Made by a program: the position numbers and the translations under genes
NCBI RefSeq assembly: GCF_023333595.1
Contig: NZ_JAIQZM010000012.1
Span: 115,774 to 179,773, forward strand
DNA length: 64,000 nucleotides
Origin: Argonema galeatum A003/A1
GTDB lineage: Bacteria; Cyanobacteriota; Cyanobacteriia; Cyanobacteriales; Aerosakkonemataceae
Direction of reading: 5' to 3'
The notes under the pieces: model-generated
Told to the model about the DNA's origin: nothing
Seen by the model: the letters and a program-made list of their open reading frames with translations, nothing else
Databases searched by the model: none
Part shown: positions 53,822-63,286 of the stretch, piece by piece
Position numbering within the stretch: position 1 is the first letter of the stretch
How the letters are laid out: every line of letters starts with the position of its first letter

Positions 53822-54335
53822 GTTCCGTTCTGAAAAACTTACTCAAACTTACTCATCAAACTCCAGAAACCTGAATATAAGTAGGTTTGACGTTTCCTTC
53901 CTGTGTTAAACGACAGCGAAAACTCAATGTTAAGTTAATCGTTGCACCCTTTCCTGAAAAACAGCGCGGTTCTGACCAATTTTTCTTCCAAGCTTCTTCT
54001 CAACACCCACGAACGTTAGCTGGTTCTGCACAAAGGTTTTGCACTTATTTTGAAAGGCTGGGGCAACGTTGGAAAGCACTATAGGAGGCTTGGGATTGCG
54101 ATGTTGTCCCCGATGAGGTTGTTTTTAGTACCTTTGATTCTGTGCCAACTTGCGTCGATCAACATCTGAAACCTGCCTGTGCTGGCAGCGATCGCTAGAA
54201 GTCTAATACAAAACCAGTATAAAGATTAATGTTGAGTGATTGCTAACAGACGAGCAATCTCGGTATATTCCTTACGGCCTTTAATTAACTTGGGGCAAGC
54301 GGCGATCGCTTTACGTTAGGCAATTACCCTCTGTC
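53822..54335. other. Intergenic with a possible gene relic
   Basis: The frame 53887-54084 (+) encodes 65 residues ending in QRFCTYFERLGQRWKAL, and coding-like sequence continues in another frame to ~54195 (VVPDEVVFSTFDSVPTCVDQHLKP). It may be a degraded gene, but I do not recognise it. No other feature before the RTX duplication begins at ~54336. Confidence 0.35.
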
Positions 54336-54584
54336 AATAGCTGCTATAACAAGATCACCTGATTGAGGAACGTCAGCCCCAAGTCTAGCCTTGCCGCTGC
54401 CTCTCTCAACATTCTGTTCACTTACTTGAAAACTTGAACGATCGCTGCCAGCTCAATTCCGTCAAACCTTGATGTTGGATAGAGATCCACCTCAAGGACA
54501 ATTACCCTTCCAGGCAGAAAACGCTAGAGTTTAACCAATTGTCAAGCCAACATTTTGAGTTCATATAATTAGGAGAAAATTCGT

Positions 54585-56060
54585 ATGGCAGCTTCAATTA
54601 CCTTTGCAGGACAGAACATAGGTTCGATTAACGAAGGCGACGGTAGAGATTTTAGGGTGGGAGCTACACTGGAGTCAGTGTGGGAAGTGATCGTAGCTGC
54701 CTACCCCACGGCTGATATAAGCAACACCACGTTCGTTTTTACGCCGCTTACTCTTGACCCAAACTCTGTGGCGAATAGCTCAGATTTCTTTAATTTTGGC
54801 ACTCAGTTTTTTATCCGCACAAATGGAACCGTGGGCTCAGTCGTCATTACTAATAATGACAGTGAGATTGAAATTAATGAAACCTTTTCTTTCCAACCTG
54901 TACTCACTAACTTGGAGATTGAGACTGCCGACAGACGAACGTTGGCACTGCTCAACCCTACACAGATTACAGAACTATTTGCTCCATCGGGTGGTCTGAC
55001 GCTGAATCTTGGTAAGGTTACAGGCACCATCATTGACAATGATTCCCCGCCGCCTATTAACCAAGCGCCCACAGCCGTCAATTTCGTCAGCACCACAACT
55101 TCTCTTGATGAGAATACCAGCACTACCACCCGCATCAAAGTTGCTGATATCGACATTACCGACGATGGACTGGGCACAAATGTTCTGAGTTTGATGGGTA
55201 GCGACGCAAGCGCATTTGAGCTGGATGGCACCACGTTGTATCTGAAAGCCGGAACAACCCTCGACTACGAAACCAAATCGAGCTACACCATTAGCGTTAA
55301 CGTCGATGATGCTTCTGTTGGCAACACACCCGATGCCAGCAACACCTTCACCCTCAGTCTCAACGATCTGCCGGAAAATGTTGCGCCTGTTGCCAATCCA
55401 GACACCAAATCCACCAACCAAAATACTCCCCTGATCATTAGCAGCGCCGATCTTCTAGCCAATGACACCGACACTAATGGAGATCTGCTCAACATTACCG
55501 GAGTCAGCAATGCGACGGGCGGTACAGTTGGCTTCAGCAATGGCAATGTTTTATTCACCCCCAATGGAGACTTCACGGGCGCTGCTAGCTTTGACTACAC
55601 CATCACCGATGGACAGGAGACTGCAACGACAACAGTAACCGTCAACGTTGCCCCTGTGGCAGGCATCAATCGCTCTGGCGGCAACGGCAAAGATACCCTC
55701 ACTGGCGGTTTGGGCAGAGATACCCTCAGCGGCGGCAATGGGGATGACATCCTCAACGGAGGGGCAGGTGGAGATACGCTCAGAGGCGACAATGGCAACG
55801 ATACCTTGATTGGCGGCACGGGCAGAGATACCGTTACAGGCGGCAACGGTAACGATATCTTTGTGATTGCAGCGGGATCTGGCACTGACACCTTCACTGA
55901 CTTCAAGAAGGGCACGGATGTGGTCGGGTTATCAGGTGGATTGAGCTTTGGTCAGCTTTCGTTCAGTGGCAATCAAATCCTTGCAGGCGGTGAAACGCTG
56001 GCGAATTTGACGGGAATTGATACAACAACCTTGACGCAAAGCAACTTTATTACGATCTAG
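54585..56060 (+). CDS. Secreted RTX / cadherin-like protein, copy 1
   Basis: 491 residues, AGGAGA before the ATG. No N-terminal signal peptide; export is expected by a type I system through the C-terminus. Order: Calx-beta-like N-terminal domain (~1-150, containing ITNNDSEIEINETF and ITELFAPSGG), cadherin-like NQAPTAVNF...LDENTS (~155-260), a tandem Ig-like domain PVANPDTKSTNQNTPL...LLANDTDTNGDLLNITGV (~265-355), then RTX nonapeptides GGxGxDxL (GGLGRDTLSGGNGDDILNGG) that bind calcium, and the end FITI. It is a near-twin of the gene at 56400. Confidence 0.88.
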   Translation: MAASITFAGQNIGSINEGDGRDFRVGATLESVWEVIVAAYPTADISNTTFVFTPLTLDPNSVANSSDFFNFGTQFFIRTNGTVGSVVITNNDSEIEINETFSFQPVLTNLEIETADRRTLALLNPTQITELFAPSGGLTLNLGKVTGTIIDNDSPPPINQAPTAVNFVSTTTSLDENTSTTTRIKVADIDITDDGLGTNVLSLMGSDASAFELDGTTLYLKAGTTLDYETKSSYTISVNVDDASVGNTPDASNTFTLSLNDLPENVAPVANPDTKSTNQNTPLIISSADLLANDTDTNGDLLNITGVSNATGGTVGFSNGNVLFTPNGDFTGAASFDYTITDGQETATTTVTVNVAPVAGINRSGGNGKDTLTGGLGRDTLSGGNGDDILNGGAGGDTLRGDNGNDTLIGGTGRDTVTGGNGNDIFVIAAGSGTDTFTDFKKGTDVVGLSGGLSFGQLSFSGNQILAGGETLANLTGIDTTTLTQSNFITI

Positions 56061-56399
56061 AATTCGTATTTAGCAGGAGCGATCGCCCTTCTCCGTCTCA
56101 GTAGCGATTCTCCGAAGGAGAGGCTACTGAGATGGTGAGCGCAGTGGAGAAACACGGTCATAGCTGCTATAGGAAGATCACCTGATTGAGGAACGTCAGA
56201 CCCAAGTCTAGCCTTACCGCTGTCTCTATCAGCATTCTGTTCACTTACTTGAACGATCGCTGCCAGCTCAATTCCGTCAAACCTTGATGTTGGATAGAGA
56301 TCCACCTCAAGGACAATTACCCTTCCAGGCAGAAAACGCTAGAGTTTAACCAATTGTCAAGCCAACATTTTGAGTTCATATAATTAGGAGAAAATTCGT
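56061..56399. other. Spacer between the RTX copies with hairpin
   Basis: 339 bp. TCTCAGTAGC...GCTACTGAGA near 56096-56132 forms a hairpin with inner TCTCC/GGAGA pairing and may terminate copy 1. From ~56157 the sequence is the duplicated leader of copy 2, matching 54336-54584. Confidence 0.7.
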
Positions 56400-57875
56400 A
56401 TGGCAGCTTCAATTACCTTTGCAGGACAGAACATAGGTTCGATTAACGAAGGCGACGGTAAATTTTCTGAGGCGGGAGCTACACTGGAGTCAGTGTGGGA
56501 AGTGATTTTAGCTGCCTACCCCACGGCTGATATAAACAGAACCGCGTTTAGTTTTACGCCGCTTACTCTTGACCCAAACTCTGTGGCGAATAGCTCAGAT
56601 TTCCCTGAGTTCAGCTCTCAGTTTCTTATCTTCACAGATGGAAGCGCGGGCTCAACCATCTATACTAATAATGACAGTGAGATTGAAGATAATGAAACCT
56701 TTTCTTTCCAACCTGTGCTCACTGCCTTGGAGATTAGGGATAGTAACTCCGGGCGGTTGGCATTGCTCAATCCTGCTCAGATTACAGAACTATTTGCTCC
56801 ATCGGGTGGTCTGACGCTGAATCTTGGTAAGGTTACAGGCACCATCATTGACAATGATACCCCGCCGCCTGTTAACCAAGCGCCCACAGCCGTCAATTTT
56901 GTCAACACCATAACTTCTCTTGACGAAAACACCAGCACTGCCACCCGCATCAAAGTTACTGATATTACTATCACCGACGATGGACTGGGCACAAATGTTC
57001 TGAGTTTGGTGGGTAGCGATGCAAGTGCATTTGAGCTAGATGGCACTACGTTGTATCTGAAAGCCGGAACAACCCTCGACTACGAAACCAAATCGAGCTA
57101 CACCATTAGCGTTAACGTCGATGATGCTTCTGTTGGCAACACACCCGATGCCAGCAACACCTTCACCCTCAGTCTCAACGATCTGCCGGAAAATGTTGCG
57201 CCTGTTGCCAATCCAGACACCAAATCCACCAACCAAAATACTCCCCTGACCATTAGCAGCGCCGATCTTCTAGCCAATGACACCGACACTAATGGAGATC
57301 TGCTCAACATTACCGGAGTCAGCAATGCGACGGGCGGTACAGTTGGCTTCAGCAATGGCAGTGTTTTATTCACCCCTAATGGAGACTTCACGGGCGCAGC
57401 CAGCTTTGACTACACCATCACCGATGGACAGGAGACTGCAACGACAACAGTAACCGTCAACGTTGCCCCTGTGGCAGGCATCAATCGCTCTGGCGGCAAC
57501 GGCAAAGATACCCTCACTGGCGGTTTGGGCAGAGATACCCTCAGCGGCGGCAATGGGGATGACATCCTCAACGGAGGGGCGGGTGGAGATACGCTCAGAG
57601 GCGACAATGGCAACGATACCTTGATTGGCGGCACGGGCAGAGATACCGTTACAGGCGGCAACGGTAACGATATCTTTGTGATTGCAGCGGGATCTGGCAC
57701 TGACACCTTCACTGACTTCAAGAAGGGCACGGATGTGGTCGGGTTATCAGGTGGATTGAGCTTTGGTCAGCTTTCGTTCAGTGGCAATATGATCGTGGTA
57801 GGCGGTGAAACGCTGGCGAATTTGACGGGAATTGATACAACAACCTTGACGCAAAGCAACTTTATTACGATCTAG
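56400..57875 (+). CDS. Secreted RTX / cadherin-like protein, copy 2
   Basis: 491 residues, same length and domain order as the copy at 54585. The leader, RBS and residues ~120-491 are nearly identical in DNA. Residues ~18-120 differ at many positions (KFSEAGATLESVWEVIL versus RDFRVGATLESVWEVIV; FPEFSSQFLIFTDGSAGSTIYTN versus FFNFGTQFFIRTNGTVGSVVITN). Only a few changes fall in the RTX end (MIVVGG versus QILAGG). This implies tandem duplication with later gene conversion of the 3' part and a diverging N-terminal domain. Confidence 0.88.
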   Translation: MAASITFAGQNIGSINEGDGKFSEAGATLESVWEVILAAYPTADINRTAFSFTPLTLDPNSVANSSDFPEFSSQFLIFTDGSAGSTIYTNNDSEIEDNETFSFQPVLTALEIRDSNSGRLALLNPAQITELFAPSGGLTLNLGKVTGTIIDNDTPPPVNQAPTAVNFVNTITSLDENTSTATRIKVTDITITDDGLGTNVLSLVGSDASAFELDGTTLYLKAGTTLDYETKSSYTISVNVDDASVGNTPDASNTFTLSLNDLPENVAPVANPDTKSTNQNTPLTISSADLLANDTDTNGDLLNITGVSNATGGTVGFSNGSVLFTPNGDFTGAASFDYTITDGQETATTTVTVNVAPVAGINRSGGNGKDTLTGGLGRDTLSGGNGDDILNGGAGGDTLRGDNGNDTLIGGTGRDTVTGGNGNDIFVIAAGSGTDTFTDFKKGTDVVGLSGGLSFGQLSFSGNMIVVGGETLANLTGIDTTTLTQSNFITI

Positions 57876-58431
57876 GGTTCGTGTTTAGCAAGAGCGATCG
57901 CTCTTTTCCGAGTCATCTCAGTTGTGATTGGGTGTGGAGCCGTAGTGACGAGCGATCGCTATCCTCACAACGTTCATTCTGCAATCGGTGATGATCGTGT
58001 GAATGAAAGCGATCCAAACCCATTGCACACCGACCGATTGAGGGCGATCGGTATGCCCGAAAAGCTACTAGCGGCGGGTGAACAGGAGCGTTATGCTTAT
58101 CCTGAAAAGTCCTCTCAGGATGAGAAAGTTATAACTGGTTTGTATCCAGAGAGATGACTTGCTCGGATGCCAGAATACCTCCAACTGCGATCGCTTCCAG
58201 TCTTCCCGTTTCCTGGGGATGCTGAGTCTTGACTTTGGCGAGTCCTACGGAAAGCTTCGCTAACGCCTCCTCAATCCTTGCTGCCTGAGCAATGTAGAAT
58301 TGAAACAAGTAAGTAGCTTTTAACCTGGCAACGTAGATTGGGTTGATTGCGATCGAAAATCTAATATACCTTCAGGGTTTCTACGTTGCATGATTTATGT
58401 CACACAACACTGGTTGAGTTTGGCTACTGAG
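57876..58431. other. Intergenic, no supported gene
   Basis: The first ~40 bp resemble the region after copy 1. The 77-codon + frame at 57924-58157 has no recognisable protein pattern and no RBS, so I leave it out. HIP1 sites are frequent. Confidence 0.4.
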
Positions 58432-58466
58432 AGCCATATTTTAAATCCTTCTTGACTGAGCTAAAT

Positions 58467-59030
58467 TCACTCTAGCAACCAATTAAACAAGCCTTCTACT
58501 GTAAGGCTAAAATCTTTGGCAAATTCTGGCACTGGCAAAAGTGTTCCAGCTTCGTCGTAAAAAGCGATCGATCGATCTGGCAGATAGACAAACACAGATT
58601 CTTCACCTGGATCGATCAGCCACCCCATCTGAGTTCCATATTTGAGGCAATGCAAAATATTCTTGATAACTTTAGTTTGGCTTTGATCGGGAGATAAAAT
58701 TTCGATTGTCCAATCGGGAGCAATTGAAAAGACGTTATCAACCCCACCATTTTCCTTACGTGGGATTCTGTCCCACAGAAACACAGAAATGTCAGGTACA
58801 ATTGAGCGTCCGCCAAAGGTACAACGAAGCTCTGAGAAAGCCCGCGCAGTCTGTTTGGGTTTGACGACCGAGTTGATTGCAGGTGCTAACTCAGTTTGAA
58901 TTGCGCTGTGTTCTCCTTGTGGCATAGCTTTTTGAATAATATGCCCATCAATATATTCGCTAGCAGGTTCTGTCTCCGGCAGCGTCAGGAATTCTTCTAG
59001 AGTAAGGGGTTTGGCAGGGGTCTGTACCAT
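58467..59030 (-). CDS. Uma2 family (DUF820) putative endonuclease
   Basis: 187 residues, complete: PLTLEEFLTLPETEPASEYIDGHIIQKAMPQGEHSAIQTEL, then GGRSIVPDISVFLWDRIP, DWTIEILSPDQSQTKVIKNILHCLKYGTQMGWLIDPGEESVFVYLP. The EYIDG, PDI and IEILSP segments carry the PD-(D/E)XK-like residues. Its 3' 130 bp are duplicated at 53692-53821. Confidence 0.9.
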   Translation of the reverse strand: MVQTPAKPLTLEEFLTLPETEPASEYIDGHIIQKAMPQGEHSAIQTELAPAINSVVKPKQTARAFSELRCTFGGRSIVPDISVFLWDRIPRKENGGVDNVFSIAPDWTIEILSPDQSQTKVIKNILHCLKYGTQMGWLIDPGEESVFVYLPDRSIAFYDEAGTLLPVPEFAKDFSLTVEGLFNWLLE

Positions 59031-59258
59031 TTAAAGTTTATTTAAGACAGGTAAGTTGCACTGCTTCTACAAGTTATTCTACAAAATAGAGCTATCTGTT
59101 GGAGCGATCGCTTTATCCCCAACAACTATTGCATTATATTATTGCTTGATTATTTTCGGTAGAGGTTAGCTTGTATAGCGCCACAAAGTTATATTATATA
59201 GCTCAAATTAATTTATGCCTACCGATAGAGCCAAAATCGAAAAAATTCTTTTAGGCTA

Positions 59259-62111
59259 ATGTACACCTTTAAACGTATTAATAAAGAATTAGGCAATAAA
59301 ATGAAAAACGTCAACCTAGCTACGCCGAAAACGCTTCCAAGGTTCCTGCGTAGCGATACAGTTGAGGCGAAATTGCACTTGTACGAACGAGCGATCGCGG
59401 CAACCAGCACGGGAATCGTAATTGCCGACGCTCTTTTACCAGATTTACCGATTATTTACTGCAATTCTGCTTTTGAGCAACTTACAGGTTATTCAACCGG
59501 GGAAGTTTTAGGGCGCAACTGCCGCTTTTTACAAGGCCGGGACACGGACCCATCTGCGATAGCCCAAATTCGAGAGGCAGTGCGCGATCGGCGGGAATGC
59601 CGAGTGGTATTGAAAAACTATCGAAAAGACGGCACCCATTTTTGGAATGAATTGACAATTTCCCCAGTCAGTGACGCCAGCGGTAGCGTCACTCATTTTA
59701 TTGGGGTACAGCAGGATGTAACTCAGCAACAAGAAGCTCAAAGGAGATTGCAAAAGCAATCTGCCGCTATGAATGCTGCGATCGATGGCATGGCTATTGT
59801 TAACCAAAAAGGAGAATTTGTTTATCTAAATGAAGCTTACGCCCAACTTTATGGATATGAGTTTGCAGAAGAACTAATCGGGAAAAGCTGGAAAAGTCTT
59901 TACGATGAAGCGGAACTGAGAATATTTAAGCAATATATTTTACCTGCTGTGGATAAACACGGACGGTGGCGGGGTGAAGCGGTCGGTTTACGACAAAATG
60001 GCAGCAAGTATCGGCAAGAATTATCTTTGAGCGCGATCGAAGCAGAGATGGGAATGGTTTGCGTGGTGCGGGATATCAGCGATCGCAAACGAGCGGAAGT
60101 CGCACTGCAACAGGAAAATGAAGACCTCGAACGCCGCCTCACCGTAGGCAGCGTAGAATTGAGAAAAGTCATTGACAAACTGCATAGGGAAACGCTGCAA
60201 CGCCAACAGGCGCAAGCAATTTCCCGCGAAAGCGAAGCACTTCTGCGCCCAGTTGTCACCAATTTACCGATCATCCTATATGCAACCGATAAAAAAGGCG
60301 AGGTTACTCTTTCTGAGGGTAAAGGATTAGAGCCTCTAGGTTTAAAGGCTGGGGAGTTAGTTGGGCGATCGATCTTCGATTTGTACCGTCACGAACCTGA
60401 GATTATCAGCAAAATCAGTCACGTCCTCGCAGGAGGAGAAGCTGCCTGGACTGCTGAAATGGGAGACTTGGTGTATGAAAATCGGGCTACACCCCTGAAA
60501 AACCAAAGCGGTGAAGTGATTGGATCGATCGGTATGGCATTGGATATAACCTATCATGTCAAGGCTGAGGAGTCATTGCGACAGCAAGCCGAACGGGAAC
60601 GGCTAGTAAGTGCGATCGCTCAGCGCATCCGTCGATCGTTAAACTTGGAAGAAGTTCTCAATACCGCCGTGCAAGAAGTGCGGCAATTTCTCCAAACAGA
60701 CAGAGTGGTACTTTACCGCTTTTACCCAGATGGGAGTGGTGTAGTGGAGGTGGAATCTGTTGGTGAAAATTGCCAGCCAATTCTGGGAATACCAATTCAC
60801 GACCCTTGCTTTCTGGGAAAATACGTTCAACAATACCAACAAGGTCGCATTCGTGCGATCGGAGATATCTACAATAGCGGTATTGCCCAGTGTCACATCG
60901 ATTTACTAGCACAGTTTCAGGTGCGAGCTAACCTAGTAGTTCCGATTCTGCAAGGAGAAAATTTGTGGGGACTGCTGATTGCTCATCATTGTAGCGGCCC
61001 AAGGCAATGGCTGGAATCGGAAGTCAGCTTGCTAGGACAGCTGAGCGTGCAAATAGCGATCGCCATCCAGCAATCCGAACTATATCAAAAACTGCAAGTC
61101 GAACTTATCGAGCGCGAACAAGCCGAAGCTGCCTTACGACAAAGGGAAGAATTGCTATGCCAAAAAGCCTGCGAACTGGAACAAACCCTGCACAAACTGC
61201 AAAAAACTCAAACCCAACTTATTCAAAGCGAAAAAATGTCAAGTTTGGGGCAATTAGTTGCAGGTGTAGCTCACGAAATTAATAATCCCGTCAACTTTAT
61301 TTACGGCAATATCGAGCCAGCTAGAAATTACATTCAAAACCTGTTAGAACTCCTAGAACTTTACCAGCAGCACTGTCCTCACCCAGGCTCGGAAATTGAA
61401 GACAAAGCCGAAGATATTGACCTAGAATTCGTCAAGCAGGATTTACCGAAACTGTTGGAATCAATGCGGGTGGGAGCCGATCGGATTCGCGAGATAGTGC
61501 GTAGTCTCCGCTACTTTTCCCGCACCGATGAAGCCGAGATGAAAGATGTTGATATTCACGAAGGCATCGAAAGTACCCTGTTGATTTTGCAAAACCGTCT
61601 CAAAGCTAATGGCGATTATCCCGGCATTCAGGTTATCCAAGAATATGCCGACCTGCCCAAAGTGGAGTGCTATCCCGGACAGCTCAACCAAGTGCTGATG
61701 AATATACTAAGTAATGCGATCGATGCTATGCAACAAGGGTGTCAGGTACAGGGTGTGAAGTGTGGGGCTACACCAACCATTTGGATTCGCACCAAAGTTT
61801 CGGACAACAACCGCATTGCCATTCAGATTGCTGACAATGGACCGGGTATGAAAGACGCCGTTCTTCAGCGTCTGTTTGACCCATTCTTTACAACCAAGCC
61901 AGTTGGTAAAGGCACGGGTCTTGGTTTATCTATCAGTTATCAGATTATAGTTGAAAAGCATGGCGGTCAATTGCATTGCTTTAGTCAGCCTGGAGAAGGT
62001 ACGGAATTTGCGATCGAGATACCACTCCAGCAGCAGGGGTTAGGGGCTAGGCTTCGACGTGAGCGACTTCGGCGTGAGCGCTCAGTCGAACGCTCAGCCG
62101 AACGGGACTAG
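59259..62111 (+). CDS. Hybrid-input sensor histidine kinase: LOV - PAS - PAS - GAF (DXCF) - HisKA - HATPase
   Basis: 950 residues from ATG 59259 (an ATG at 59301 is also possible; numbering from the first). Domain 1 (~45-160) is a LOV-type PAS with GRNCRFLQG and photoactive Cys88, able to bind FMN. Two further PAS domains lie at ~165-280 and ~325-425. A GAF at ~445-610 contains HDPCF (Cys517) and QCHIDLLAQFQVRANLVVPI (Cys545-His546), the two-Cys pattern of DXCF cyanobacteriochromes. Then coiled coil, HisKA with His672 (VAGVAHEINNP) and HATPase (VLMNILSNAIDAMQQ, IADNGPGMKD, GKGTGLGLSIS). The last ~25 residues (RLRRERLRRERSVERSAERD) are encoded by repeats. No adjacent response regulator. Confidence 0.87.
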   Translation: MYTFKRINKELGNKMKNVNLATPKTLPRFLRSDTVEAKLHLYERAIAATSTGIVIADALLPDLPIIYCNSAFEQLTGYSTGEVLGRNCRFLQGRDTDPSAIAQIREAVRDRRECRVVLKNYRKDGTHFWNELTISPVSDASGSVTHFIGVQQDVTQQQEAQRRLQKQSAAMNAAIDGMAIVNQKGEFVYLNEAYAQLYGYEFAEELIGKSWKSLYDEAELRIFKQYILPAVDKHGRWRGEAVGLRQNGSKYRQELSLSAIEAEMGMVCVVRDISDRKRAEVALQQENEDLERRLTVGSVELRKVIDKLHRETLQRQQAQAISRESEALLRPVVTNLPIILYATDKKGEVTLSEGKGLEPLGLKAGELVGRSIFDLYRHEPEIISKISHVLAGGEAAWTAEMGDLVYENRATPLKNQSGEVIGSIGMALDITYHVKAEESLRQQAERERLVSAIAQRIRRSLNLEEVLNTAVQEVRQFLQTDRVVLYRFYPDGSGVVEVESVGENCQPILGIPIHDPCFLGKYVQQYQQGRIRAIGDIYNSGIAQCHIDLLAQFQVRANLVVPILQGENLWGLLIAHHCSGPRQWLESEVSLLGQLSVQIAIAIQQSELYQKLQVELIEREQAEAALRQREELLCQKACELEQTLHKLQKTQTQLIQSEKMSSLGQLVAGVAHEINNPVNFIYGNIEPARNYIQNLLELLELYQQHCPHPGSEIEDKAEDIDLEFVKQDLPKLLESMRVGADRIREIVRSLRYFSRTDEAEMKDVDIHEGIESTLLILQNRLKANGDYPGIQVIQEYADLPKVECYPGQLNQVLMNILSNAIDAMQQGCQVQGVKCGATPTIWIRTKVSDNNRIAIQIADNGPGMKDAVLQRLFDPFFTTKPVGKGTGLGLSISYQIIVEKHGGQLHCFSQPGEGTEFAIEIPLQQQGLGARLRRERLRRERSVERSAERD

Positions 62112-62205
62112 GGGCAGAGGGGCAGAGGGGCAGAGGCTTCGACGTGAGACGTTCGGCGAGCGCTCAGTCGAGTCGCGCTCAGCCGAACGGGGCAGAGGAG
62201 AAATT
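62040..62205. repeat. CTTCGACGTGAG / CGCTCAGCCGAACG repeats and GGGGCAGA repeat
   Basis: Interspersed CTTCGACGTGAGCG and GCTCAGTCGAACG pieces and GGGGCAGA octamers. They run from inside the kinase 3' end, supplying its Arg/Glu-rich tail, into the gap. Confidence 0.75.
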
Positions 62206-62210
62206 TTCTT

Positions 62211-62329
62211 GACAACTGACAACTGACAACTGACAACTGACCACTGACCACTGACAACTGACAACTGACAACTGACAACTGACCACTGACAACTGACCAC
62301 TGACAACTGACCACTGACCACTGACCACT
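62211..62329. repeat. Heptamer tandem repeat, 17 x GAC(A/C)ACT
   Basis: Seventeen uninterrupted 7-bp units, GACAACT or GACCACT, ending 3 bp before the amidase stop codon. Classical cyanobacterial STRR; copy number is likely to vary between strains. Confidence 0.92.
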
Positions 62330-62331
62330 GA

Positions 62332-63279
62332 CTAATTCCGCCATTTTTGTGCGAACTGTACCAAAACTGCTTTAGAAATTTGCCCTTGCAGCCACTCTAA
62401 AGCCTCGTTTTGATCGGACAAGTCACCATAATACTTGCAAACATTAACCAGAGTTAAAGGTTGCGGTTGCACTGCTACAGGCGATGATTGGTTACGCCAT
62501 CTTTTAGTAAACTCATCCATTATGGGTTTAGAAATTTCCCCTTGCAACCATTCTAGAGCTTCATTTTGTTCGCTCAAGCCTTTATAAGACTTGCAAGCAT
62601 CAATAAGAATCAAAGCTTCTGATGGTAGTGGTTCTGGCGGCGGTGAAGTAATCAGATATTTCCAAGTTTTTGCCTCTACCACTCCATCCACAGTCAAACC
62701 TTTAGATTTTTGAAACGCGCTTACAGCAGCTTCTGTATTGGCACCAAAAATGCCATCAATAACCCCAGGATTAAAACCCCAAGCTTTGAGATACAGCTGC
62801 ACATCTTTGACTTTCAATACCCTTGAGCCTTTCTTTAAAGGTGTGGTTGGTGGAGCTAATTTCTCACCAACAGCTTTCCGCAAACGGGGTAGCTGACTGT
62901 ATAGCCAGTCGCCAGGGCAATCAGTTGCTTTAAAATCGCGATGTCCTTTAATATTGTCAGGATTGATATTGTAGGTAGAGCAAAGAGAAGCGCACAAATC
63001 TACCAGACTGTTCCATTGAGCCACTCCCATCTTATGGGTCATGAAATTGCCTTCATTTTCAATCCCCGGTGATTCGTTTGCCGCCTTATTTCCTGCATGG
63101 GCCGATCGAACGCAATGTCCTTTGACAATTGCTGCTAAAGTACCTTGTCTTCCCTCTAGCAAAAATCCGTCAATTGTATTCAAAAAATTGTGTCCGGAAT
63201 CGTTCCAGCCGTTAGTATCCATGTGGGAGTGTTGAATACTCCTGGCTAGCTGTTTTGCTCCCTCCAATGTTCCGGTTCT
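62332..63279 (-). pseudogene. N-acetylmuramoyl-L-alanine amidase, 5' end cut by an ISL3-type element
   Basis: The frame enters directly from the transposon at ~63280 (RTGTLEGAKQLARSIQHSHMDTNGWNDSGHNFL) without a proper start; the listed TTG at 63267 is not a real start. Present: the later half of an amidase_2/PGRP domain (KGHRDFKATDCPGDWLYSQLP with the zinc-site His and Cys), a peptidoglycan-binding domain (VKDVQLYLKAWGFNPGVIDGIFGANTEAAVSAFQKSKGLTVDG), and two ~40-residue C-terminal repeats (LSEQNEALEWLQGEISK and LSDQNEALEWLQGQISK). Missing: the N-terminal strand with the first zinc His. Probably inactive. Confidence 0.8.
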
Positions 63280-63286
63280 TACGTAC

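Noticed and set aside
55595..55915. Long - strand frames opposite the RTX repeats (also 57410-57730)
   Set aside because: Ser/Pro/Leu/Val-rich mirror of GGxGxDxL codons; shadow of the RTX frame.
57924..58157. 77-codon + frame after RTX copy 2
   Set aside because: No RBS, no recognisable motif, and HIP1-rich sequence.
62211..62329. Regular array that could be mistaken for a CRISPR
   Set aside because: The units are 7 bp with no spacers; it is an STRR microsatellite.
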